This document shows positions 55,175-64,000 of a stretch of 64,000 nt of DNA, in pieces (position 1 is the stretch's first letter; each line of letters begins with the position of its first letter). The notes beneath the pieces were generated by a model. That model searched no databases. It was not told the DNA's origin and saw nothing but the letters and a program-made list of their open reading frames with translations. A program made the translations under genes and the position numbers. The stretch comes from Synaphobranchus kaupii (Eukaryota > Chordata > Actinopteri > Anguilliformes > Synaphobranchidae): positions 78,057,386 to 78,121,385 of the forward strand of contig CM056376.1 in NCBI GenBank assembly GCA_029718625.1. Direction: 5' to 3'.

Positions 55175-55884
55175 TATACCTTGTCATTTCAGTGTTTCTT
55201 CGCGAGTTTCTCACATGATATTTTGCTTCTGTGTTACCTTCTGTTTTTCCGAGTTTCTGCCCGAGCTGTTTTGTTTATTCTGTAGTTTCTGTTTCCTAGT
55301 TTTTGTTTCCCTAGTTTTTTGCCTGTTGTTGTTTTGTTTTGTATTCAGTCTGTTTTTGTTTTCTTTGTGTTCCTCCTACGCCTCCCCGGTTTTTGACTGC
55401 TGCCTGTGTTCTCGCAACCCTGTCTTTGGATCCTGGTTTTGTGCTTTTGCTGTGCCTTACTGGTTTTGACCCCTGCCTGTTCCTTGACCACTCTTTTGGA
55501 TTGTGTTTTGTTGCGTTGCCTGTCTACCCGGTTTTTCGACCCTGCCTGTTTTACCACGGATTGCTGCCTTGCCCTGATTAAACTTCGGTTCTTTCATACT
55601 CCTGCCCGCGTTTGGGTCCTTCCCCCACCAGCACCTAACAGCGACTCCTTGTGCTCCTGACCGTGATTCCAACTCGCCCAAGGCCGTTCTGTGCACAGCG
55701 ATTCTCTCCGAGTCCCTCCCCCCACCCGGGAGCAGCCGCAAATTGCTGCTCCCACAGGGCGCCGGCCATGCTCGGATCTGGCAGGACCGGGGTGCGAACC
55801 CCGATCCTCGGTGTACAACTGCACTGACTTGAAAGTTAGCGCCTTTACCGCTGTACCACCGTAGCGGCTTTCTAATATTTTATT

Positions 55885-56202
55885 GAATTAATATTAACAC
55901 TCATCACATAGTATGCTGCTATCATTACCTGAATATTAAAGGGATTGACAACTCTGCTGAAAAAGTGGTTTTCTTTATTTGACATTACTCCTCGTTATTA
56001 GAATAATCATCCACCAAGATTTCAGCCTTTAAAAATTTTTTTTAGATTGAATAGCGTCACTTTCTACTGACTATGCAGTTCTCAGGACTGGGTGGGCGTG
56101 AAAGCTAATATTCAGGCCACACCCAAGAGCCTCTAGGCAAGTTATGTGCAGACTCGGAAATGCAAACACCATTTAGCAAAACAAACGATAGCTAAATAGC
56201 CT
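55885..56202. other. No gene seen
   Basis: About 0.3 kb of AT-rich sequence between the SINE duplication and the next LTR. Nothing recognisable. Confidence 0.45.
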
Positions 56203-56207
56203 AAAAA

Positions 56208-57960
56208 TGTCATGGTTTTGAACCCTGTTTTCCTATGCGGTCGTTTTCCTCGGTGGCCACGCGAGGGTGCTGCCCTTTTGGTAGATGCTTGCTCCGTCCT
56301 GCTGAGTTGGCGGAGCTTCTGTTAAGCGTTTACACCTGTGCCTAGTCACCTGAGAGACATATAAGCCTACCGTTTCCTTCGACATTAATTGTTCATAATT
56401 GTTCATTTTATTGTGTTGTACTGTGGTGTTTTTTGTTGGCTGTGAGTTATTCGTACCATTTTGGCTACTCGCCTATTGTTAACGTCTCTTAGTTGAGGCA
56501 GGGCTTATTTCTTGCTGGCTTGGTGGTTGGTTATCTCGTAGGAGTTTGGGACCGTAAATCTCTGCTCTATTTTGCCTTTTTTTTGGTGCTTTTTCTCCGT
56601 GTATGGAGTTTTGGGCGATTCTGTTCAGAACAGTAGTTCTGTTCGCCCTTCGGCACATGTCTTCCCATAGGGAGATCGGGCGTTTCGCTTCTACTTAGTT
56701 CTTAGCTCGTAGAAGTATAGACTAGTAGTTTCTCTGGTCCATTTTCGCCTGTTATTTGGTTTTCTTACTGAGAGACCTGGCGTTTTGCTTCCACTCATTT
56801 CCGGATTACTGTGAGCCAGTGAGTAGCCTAGCTTTGGTGCGTTTATTTCCCTGTGTTGTCTCCTTCTCGTGGACTACGTTCCTCCTTGTTGTGACTCAGG
56901 GTTTTTGTTTATATTTAGAGGCTGTTGTGCTATTTTTGCGTTAGTCTTTTTGGATAGTAAAGTTATGGGACGACGGTGCTCCGTCGGCTCACCTGTAAAA
57001 TGTTTCTCTCTCCTGGGAGATCGGGTGTTTACCTCTTTGTTTTCTGCTTCAGACTGCGAACTAATTAAATAGCCATGGAACGTTAAATCTCTGTTCCTGT
57101 TCGCCTCGTTACATTTCCCCTTACTGAGAGGCAGGGCTTGTATTTGTGTTAGTGCTTGTGTTAGTCAGATAGCCGACAGTTTCGGTGCAGCTGTCCTTTC
57201 GTCTTTTGTGCTATTTCTCCGTGTATGGAGATTTGGGCGATTTTGTTCGGAACTGTGTTTCTGTTCGCCCTTCGGTGCAATTCGTCTCTTAGGGAGACCG
57301 GGCGATGTTTTGGACATGTTTGCGTTTGACTGCGAGCCTATTAATCTCGCCATGGAACGTTAAATCTCTGTTCCTGTGCGCCTCGTTATTTTCCTCATCA
57401 TAGAGAGGCAGGGTGTGTATTTTCAATGAATCTCGCTTTGGTCTAGCCGGTAAATGTCTGGTACTGCCTGTCCTGTTCGTTCCTTTCGGTGCCTTTCTCC
57501 TTTCATGGAGTTTGACGATTTTATTCGGAACTGCTGTTCTGTTTCGTCTTTTGGGTGCATGTCTTCCTATATGGAAGATTGGGCTATGTTGTGGACACGT
57601 TTGTGTGTGACTGCGAGTCTGAGAGTAGCCTGGAAACGTTGGATCTGTTCCTTTCGCCTCCTCATACTATCATATTATTTTGCAGTGTTTGTTTGTGTTT
57701 TATGTTTGTCTTTACGCTACTCGCCCGTTATTATCTGTCTCGTTACCGAGACAGGGCGCGTATTATTTCTGGCTGTTTAGTATCCTGTCCTTGCGCTCTA
57801 CTTGGCGTGTGACAGTGAGCCGGTTAGTAGCGTTTGTAGTGGTGTTCGTTGTCTTGTCTCCTCCCTTATCTGCGGGTATCCCGCCTTAGTGGCCTAAGGG
57901 TTTAATGAATCCCCTTGCTGCATTTGGCTCCTCCCATCTCACTCGTCACGCCCCATTACA
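56208..57960 (+). mobile_element. Solo LTR, family A (long copy)
   Basis: Starts TGTCATGGTTTTGAACCC and ends CCCCATTACA, with AAAAA on both sides (56203-56207, 57961-57965) as the likely 5-bp duplication. It is homologous to the minus-strand LTR at 516-1773 but about 500 bp longer. The interior contains repeated modules of about 200-280 bp, each with TCTCTGTTCCTGTTCGCCTC-like, GAGAGGCAGGGC, TCTCCGTGTATGGAG and TTCTGTTCGCCCTTCGG motifs. Open frames here are low-complexity and not genes. Confidence 0.85.
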
Positions 57961-57965
57961 AAAAA

Positions 57966-58975
57966 AGAAAGTGCGTGGTGAAAGTTACAACCATACCATA
58001 TGTTTGAGCCACTGAACTAAAGAAGATCCGTTCACATAATAATACTAACGGTAAGCTCAGAGACCCACGTCTTTCAAATAGTAACATCACCGGTAGATCG
58101 AAATGTATGCTCATTAGCAGGTGTGCTAATTTGGGTAGTCTTTTAAAAAAATGTAAATAGCTACTAAAATCAGTTGAGCCTAGGCGTCTGAGTTACTGAT
58201 TTTAGCTGAATGCTTACGTAACATTAGCCACTGTATGGGAATAGTAGCCTAAAACAACTGATGAAGGGGAGGACGTAAAGAATTTCCAGATAGTTAATCA
58301 TTGGCTGATTTTGTAGTCCATTTTAATCCCGCCTGCTCAAAACCTTGCCTGATCAATTACAGGCAATGGTGAAAAAAAAGGAAGGCATATCTTAATTTAG
58401 GCAATCACTTATTTGGGTTTATTCCACTCCAGGATGGCAACAATTAACCATTGAAAAACTGAATCATCAATTTGAGTTGGCAGTTCCTTTATAAATAAAA
58501 ACAAGCAGGACCAGATTGTGAAACTACTGTAAAATGAGTGGGTACAGCTTACCAACCTTACCCAGTTATTTCAGAGGCAAACCTACAGGACAGTAGATCT
58601 CCAGGCACAGGGTTGGGGAATACTGGTCTATATCAATTTTATGTGATGTACAAAAATAATAAAGGGTTATTCTCTAATTGCTTCTCTGCTGTACTCACAC
58701 TGTCATTCTTGCAGCTCTTATACATAGACTAGAAACACTGTTGTGTCTTGCCATAACAGCTTTGTGAGTTGTTGTGGATACTCCAAAAGGTCAAAACGTG
58801 TGTTTCATGAACATTGGTCTCCACCGGTCTCCACCGAGTTAATTTTGGCCATGGAATGCAATATTTTAAATTGTGGAAAACAACATATGGCAGAAATTAA
58901 ACAACTGTGTAAATTTTATTGAGCACTCTTTACTGAATATATAGACACCACATTTTTTATCTAGACCAAAGAATG
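57966..58975. other. No gene seen
   Basis: About 1 kb without a recognised coding region or bounded repeat. Confidence 0.45.
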
Positions 58976-58982
58976 ACATAGG

Positions 58983-60228
58983 CTGTGTTCCATTATGCAT
59001 ACTTGCGTTCTGCATACTAGATATTATCTTCCAAGTATGCTAGCTAGAACGTACTTCATAATATGCAAGAGTGCAAGTACACTTCAATCTCTTTAAATTT
59101 GAAACACACTTGATGACACACAGAATACCTTTTACCTTACAGGAAAAACAACAGAATCATCGCAAAATTACTAGTTACGGTACAGTGAGCATCACAAAGC
59201 ATTTGAAATTGTTATAGTACAATGCATGACATTATTGACAATAAATATTTGTTTATTACTGCCATGGTGAAACTTCTTATAACTTTGTGTGTGAACTATC
59301 AACTGAGACGATCATATATTTTTACCTCAGGTCTGTTACAGTTATTGATAGCACGACCTAAGCAGTGGCGAAGTCAAGCCAGATCATCTCATACCAGCAG
59401 TAAAAGGGAAAGATGTCTTAAATATAATACAGACGTAGTATATTTACACTACTCAGGTTGTGCTGTCAGTAACTGTCACAAGCTGACCTTTGGTTAACGG
59501 TCCAGTACCTTACAGGAAAAAACAAGAGAATCTTCTCAGTGAAATTACTTGATAACTAACGTTAGCTACGGCACAGTTAGCATCATTAAGCAAACTACAA
59601 ATGTTATGGTACAGTGCATCACATTATTGACAATAAATAAATTGTTTAGCCAAATATAGCATTTTGTGCTGTTAGTAACTGTCACAAGCTGACCTTTGGT
59701 TAACAGTCCAGTTTCCTCAAGGAAATTTCTGTTTATTTAACTATGGATCCGGTAGTTGCAGTAGTAATTTTGGTCACGGTGCTTTAAATTTTAAATAAGA
59801 AGACTGACGAGCTGTGGTTGTTACGTTATCATGTTGCACTATTTTTTAAAAGTCTATCGTTAGTGCAATGATCTCCTGGAATGAAAAACACATACAAGTG
59901 TGCATCGATGCATACTTGAAATTCTGGGTCCTGTCAAGTGTGGAAGTACACATCCGGGCATTTTAGTATGTACTTCATTTTTACATACTTGCGATTCGGA
60001 ATGCACTAATAACAAACAAAATGGCGATCATACTTGCTATGCATACGAACTAGTATGCAAGTATGCATAATGGAACACAGCCCTGTAGTTGTTATGTTTA
60101 CGTGTTGCACTATTTTTCTACAGTCTATGGTTAGCACAATGATCTCTGGGAACGAAAAAGGAATACAAGTGTGCATCAATGCATACTTGAAATTCAGGGT
60201 CCTGTCAAGTATGCATACTGGAACACAG
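58983..60228. mobile_element. hAT-like non-autonomous element
   Basis: The ends are CTGTGTTCCATTATGCATAC and GTATGCATACTGGAACACAG with the duplication ACATAGG (58976-58982, 60229-60235), 7 bp or 8 bp depending on where the right end is set. A second full inner copy of the right end (GCAAGTATGCATAATGGAAC ACAG, about 60057-60081) shows that the last 150 bp were duplicated. Two further copies of a TTACAGGAAAAA...GCTGACCTTTGGTTAAC block lie at about 59137-59510 and 59510-59720. No transposase is encoded. Confidence 0.75.
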
Positions 60229-60235
60229 ACATAGG

Positions 60236-61649
60236 CCATGTCCGAATCAGCACTCTTTCACACTATTGAGTAGCCTTGGTGAGTAGATAGGGCGAGAAAG
60301 CCGTAGAGTACGCAAAAATTCTTCTAATTGCAGTATACTTCAAACACCCGGATGACACACTTATTTCCGGGGTTTCAGTGAGTACATTCGGGAGCACACT
60401 TCAAGAAGTACACGACCATTTTGGTCACATAAATATGACGTGAAGCTTCGTTTTAAAAAAATGAGGCGCAGCTTTGCTGACGTTTTCCTTCAAATACAAC
60501 AAAAACAACACGTCATGGCAGCGCAAGAGTGGGGCGCAGGGTTGCCAGATCCTGTAAGACCTGCTTACAACACTTCCACAGTGCGGTTGGAAAATAGTAT
60601 GGTGGATATTTTTCGCGGACTGCTAAACAGTGCACATTAAACAACACACTTCTGCCAGTGCACTGTACGCAGGAGACAGGGTACAGAAGACAGGGCTCTG
60701 ATTCAGACACAGTTATGGTAAAAAATTCACAAAATGTGCCTCACCTGAAGGTGGTGCTATAGAGCGTAAATATTTTGGTCAAAATCCTTTGTGGCCATGA
60801 GCCAAATACATCTGTGAAAGTTTTGTTCTGTTCGCATGCAGCATTGAGGAGTTATGCCCCACTTCCTGTTTACATGTATTCACCACACATTTTGTGAGAA
60901 TGATACAGTGAAACAGTAGCAGTAGAAAAATTATTTCAATAACTTTTCAACATCAGCCATTAGAAAGTCAGATTCCCAAATATTGTGACAATCAGTCTGT
61001 GTAGGAGGAGTTTGATAAAATATGCTTTTCAGAAATCGCAAAATTGTGAGAAATTCAGTATGGTGGAAATCATAAACAATGGCTATGTTTGATTCTGCAT
61101 GACTCAATGACAACAGACAACAACAATCAGACCACAAAAATATTGGTTGCATCCCAATCCAGTTTTTGCTCCATCCTCATAAACTTCATTTGCAAACTTC
61201 ACTTGGGAGGATGTGACGCACATGCAAATAAAACAGGAGTATACACGTGCGTTTAGCGAGTGGGAGGGAGCAAGGGCGGAGCGGGATATTTGAATTGAGA
61301 TGCACTTCACCCATCTATACTCAGAAGTTAACCATGCTGCTGCACAGTGGCGTATCGTGGGATGCAAAACGTCTGTCATTGTACCTTTAAATGGATGAAA
61401 CTCTCAACCTGTTTCCATAGATTATCTGTCAAACAATTAATTTACTGAATAACAAATATCAATAAATACAAGAAGTTTTTGTGTGCTAGCATTTGTGTCA
61501 TAAAATTGTGTAGCGTTTAAATATGTAGGCTAGATGACAACTGCTGCACTGGAAAAGGGGGGGAGTATAAAGCATTTAAACCAAACCTGTTTCCATTTAT
61601 TTTGCTTGCTTACGTAAATCAAGCAATTAATTACCTGAATAATCAAGAC
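60236..61649. other. No gene seen; possible MITE at left
   Basis: 60240-60712 may be a MITE: it begins CATGTCCGAATCAGCACTCT and ends CTCTGATTCAGACACAG, an imperfect inverted pair. A 66-codon frame at 60440-60640 in it has no motif. The remainder is AT-rich and unremarkable. Confidence 0.35.
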
Positions 61650-61654
61650 CAATC

Positions 61655-62726
61655 TGTGAGGTGGCTGGGTCGGAGAACCAGAAGCGACCGTAAGAGGATC
61701 ACAAAATGGGTGGAGTACCACTAAAGGGGACAGGAATAGAACTCCGCGAACGGAGCAGAGAAAAATAAACGAAACAGGAAAATAACTCCCAGCGTATAGC
61801 CAAAGAATAACAACACGGGAGTCGTGGGAAGAAAACCGGGACAGCTGAGCCTTAAAAAAAAAATCAAACACTGCGACAGGAAGCCACGACACTTGCCCGG
61901 CTCCCCGTCGTAGTGGAGGGGGAGTTGGATCTTGGGTTCCCTAACAGTGAGAGCAGGCGGGCTTGAAAGGACTGGTGCTTGTGGGACAGGGGGTGTGACT
62001 ATGACCGCCAGTCGGCAGAGACTGTCTGCCAACTCACGCAAACTGCCCTCCTGGCGGCGCATCTGATCAACAAATTGACCCTGTTGGGTGTACATGGCCT
62101 ACTGTTGCACCTGAAGGGCTTGAATGCCCTTCTCATGAGCAGACAGAGCCGTGTGCTGCGTGGCCAGTACTTCTATCCCCTGCGGGGTCGCTGGTTCCTC
62201 CATAATGGCTTTTGTGTACTGTGAGGTGGCTGCGTCGAAGGACCAAGAAGCGACCGTAAGGGGATCACAAAGTACTCCAAGGATGGAATACCACTAAAGG
62301 GGACAGCAAATGGAGCAGAGAAAAATAAACAAAATGGGAAAATAACTCCCGGCGTACAGCCAAAGAATAGCAACCCAGAAGAGTGGGCGAAAAGCTTGCA
62401 GACTCGAGCAGGAAATAGAAGAAAAGGAAAGGCCTCTCGCTCAATAAACGAATGAGCAAAAATAAAGAGGCGAGAACCTACAGGCAAGTCCCGTGTTACT
62501 TTTTAGCAAAGCTTAAAAGCAAAGTGGTCTGAACCTATACCTGTTACCTGGCTTAACCTGGCTAAGTAAGACACAAAAGCGAAGAACCAATAAGTCGCTG
62601 CGCTTAAATAACTAGCAGACGCTAGCACAGGTGAAACGAATGAGTGAGGGTAGGTGGAAAAACTGTCCCGCGGACCCAAAAGGAAACATCTGCAGAACAG
62701 AAACGGCGAGCTGCAAAACCATGACA
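61655..62726 (-). mobile_element. Collapsed Ty3/Gypsy element (5' LTR, gag start, 3' LTR part)
   Basis: The minus-strand 5' LTR is 62220-62726 (starts TGTCATGGTTTTGC, ends CCACCTCACA). Its partner is the 3' part of a second LTR at 61655-61885, sharing the blocks AGAAGCGACCGTAAG, ACCACTAAAGGGGACAG and GAGCAGAGAAAAATAAAC. Between them only the start of gag remains (61886-62210). Flanks are CAATC (61650-61654) and CAGTC (62727-62731), a 5-bp duplication with one change. So nearly the whole interior and the start of the 3' LTR were deleted. Confidence 0.85.
61880..62204 (-). pseudogene. Gypsy gag N-terminal fragment
   Basis: Starts MEEPATPQGIEVLATQHTAL near 62204 and reads through a helical segment with one in-frame stop (LQVQQ*AMYTQQGQFVDQMR), then RRQEGSLRELADSLCRLAV, a proline-rich linker (VTPPVPQAPVLSSPPALTV) and REPKIQLPLHYDGEPGKCRG plus FLSQC, which is the start of the capsid-type gag domain of Ty3/Gypsy elements; domesticated RTL/PEG10-type proteins have a similar segment. 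At FLSQC the frame crosses the deletion junction into LTR sequence. Only about 20 bp separate the 5' LTR from the ATG, so the primer site is missing or highly changed. Confidence 0.8.
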
Positions 62727-62731
62727 CAGTC

Positions 62732-64000
62732 ATGTAGCCTATAATGATTAACAAGTGATAGTAACAAAGAGATAACTAATGTAAGATTGTTTAACCTCTT
62801 GCTGCCAAACGCCCCCTAGCAGTAACGTGGACGTTACGGAAGTTATTAAATTATACATTTCATTAATTTAATAATATATAATAAACTGCTCACCTCAATA
62901 TCTCCATTAAATATCCTTAAGATATATCCATTCCTTCTGGGAAAGTGGTTTTTAAGCTTTAAAAAAGTTAAAACTTTGTAATTAACGTTGGAAACTCCGA
63001 CCTAATTCTCAAACATGTATTGCAGCTTGATGTCACACCATAAACAATGTGCTGGGAAACTGTTCTGCTTAATTGTATTTCACAAAACTTTGGTTTGAAA
63101 AATCATTATACATTTAGGCTTCAAGAAAAAATACTTTAAAACTTTCATACGGCTGTACATTATTTTTTTTCCAATTTTGAACCGACTTGTGCTTTTCTGC
63201 ACTTCATTACAAGTAGTTTGGCTGTGTTCAGTTTGGCGTTGTGAAACTCAGCCAGTTTCTGGAGTACCAATCCCGTGGCTTAGTATATTTTAGCCAAAGT
63301 GGTTTTGTACTTGATTGCAGAGATTTATGTATAAATCTATATATAGTCATAATAGTGCAGTTCTCTGTTTTAATAAAAGCTATGAACCATATTTGTAGCC
63401 TTTACAGTTTTTGAGATAAACAGCTTTGAGTGGTGTAAGGTAACAGATTATTTTAATAATATATTATTAAAATAATGGTTATACCAGTGCGAATTCACTG
63501 TTATGTATAAAATGAATCCCTCTGAATTAAATGAATATAGCTAACATTACTATATTGTAACAATGGCAAGCTAGCCAGCAAAATTACACATAGCAGCTAG
63601 CTATCTATTTGTGTCTGAGACGAGCTGTTCCGAGTTTCTTTTGAATTAAATGGCGTCTGAAGGGTTTGTTTTGTTCCACATGAGTAAATTGTTCTGTATG
63701 CAGTACAGCAGGCTGTGCAGGTAAACGAATGAGCAATTTATGCATGACGTAACATGAGGGAGAGATTACATGAGGATGAGTTTGTTGTTGTTGATTATTA
63801 TGCAGGGGTTTATTTTATCTAGGGTGGACATTTGATTTTATATCCCTTTTGCATATACCTGGACTCATTTCTGGCTAATGGGGCTCTGGTGGAATACAAG
63901 ATTCACTGTAGTCCTACATGGGTTTGGAGTTTTTTGGGGACCACGGGTAGGCTAGTTAGTTGTGTAATATGAAACACACCAAAAACACATCTAAAAATTA
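62732..64000. other. No gene seen; possible left end of a TTAA-type element
   Basis: At 62790-62825 the sequence TTTAACCTCTTGCTGCCAAA CGCCCCCTAGCAG resembles in layout the left end of the element at 3693 (TTAACCCTTTCGCGCAGACC CCCTAGTGG). If it is an element end, the other end lies beyond the window. The rest is AT-rich without recognised features. Confidence 0.35.

Larger units (their letters stand above)
53097..55640 (+). mobile_element. Solo LTR in the SINE, itself split by a Tc1
   Basis: Starts TGTTAGGATCCTG and ends CAGCACCTAACA, with the 5-bp duplication GCGAC (53092-53096, 55641-55645). Net of the Tc1 (53750-55174 plus one TA) it is about 1.1 kb. The region 53300-53440 contains an irregular array of ATACTAAC/GCTAACC units. 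Open frames after 55200 are cysteine/phenylalanine-rich low-complexity LTR sequence. No second LTR is present. Confidence 0.9.
52915..55868 (-). mobile_element. tRNA-derived SINE split by an LTR
   Basis: The SINE reads from 55868 downward: head GCCGCTACGGTGGTACAGCG (A box), B-box region GGGGTTCGCACCCC, a GC-rich body, then, beyond the LTR insertion, GAAGAGGACGTGGCTTCCTC, CTACCAAATTGGGAGAAAAA and an (ATTT)n-type tail near 52915-52930. It is flanked by the 16-bp duplication TTTCTAATCTTTTATT (52899-52914) / TTTCTAATATTTTATT (55869-55884). Net length is about 415 bp. RNA polymerase III boxes are in the head; no protein is encoded. Confidence 0.85.

Noticed and set aside
55215..55660. Cysteine/phenylalanine-rich frames as secreted or membrane peptides
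   Set aside because: They fall in the right half of the solo LTR 53097-55640 and reflect T-rich low-complexity sequence in all three frames.
55779..55868. Functional tRNA gene on the minus strand
   Set aside because: A and B boxes are present, but acceptor pairing is poor and the sequence continues into a SINE body with tail and target-site duplication.

Overview
The window is eukaryotic and most likely from a teleost fish. The evidence is the repeat content: several Tc1-like transposons (one close to the Sleeping Beauty type), L2-type LINEs, tRNA-derived SINEs with the common fish 3' tail, a Gmr1-type and a mag-type Ty3/Gypsy retrotransposon, and Harbinger, hAT and TTAA-specific elements. 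I found no convincing host protein-coding gene, rRNA gene or ordinary tRNA gene. Nearly every recognisable protein belongs to a mobile element, and every element protein I could read through is broken or truncated.

Layout. 516-1773 is a solo LTR (minus strand). 3693-14677 is a composite flanked by TTAA: two adjacent copies of one TTAA-inserting element, copy A loaded with a Harbinger-like element (3805-5723), a LINE tail (about 6044-6405), a 249-bp MITE (6862-7110) and a Tc1/mariner-type insertion (7401-11434) that itself holds a deleted Tc1, a SINE and a foldback MITE; copy B carries one LINE fragment (about 13285-14013). Copy B supplies empty sites that prove several insertion boundaries. 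14958-17660 is an L2-type LINE (minus) interrupted by a deleted Tc1, a solo LTR and an unidentified insert. 17695-19223 is a dead Tc1. 21023-24994 is a Sleeping Beauty-like Tc1 that holds a hAT-like element, which in turn holds a Harbinger-like element encoding a Myb-like protein fragment.

25116-30238 is a Ty3/Gypsy element whose integrase lies upstream of reverse transcriptase, the Gmr1 arrangement. 31233-32707 is a solo LTR with internal minisatellites; 32713-33690 is one LINE inserted in another. 34696-36312 is a Tc1 with one main frameshift. 37525-38010 holds two tRNA-like SINE units in tandem. 39287-44067 is a full-length mag-like Gypsy element with nearly identical 171-bp LTRs. 44586-46199 is another Tc1. 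47853-48225 is a 13-copy, 29-bp minisatellite. 51525-52226 is a foldback element. 52915-55868 is a SINE split by a solo LTR that is split by a Tc1. 56208-57960 is a second, longer copy of the 516-1773 LTR. 58983-60228 is a hAT-like non-autonomous element. 61655-62726 is a collapsed Gypsy element keeping the start of gag.

How the parts relate. The region grew by repeated insertion into older insertions. Target-site duplications, paralogous empty sites and reading frames give the order of events in several nests. The two Gypsy elements with both LTRs preserved are young by LTR similarity but already contain stops and frameshifts. All functional calls rest on motifs and family resemblance seen by eye; no database search was run.
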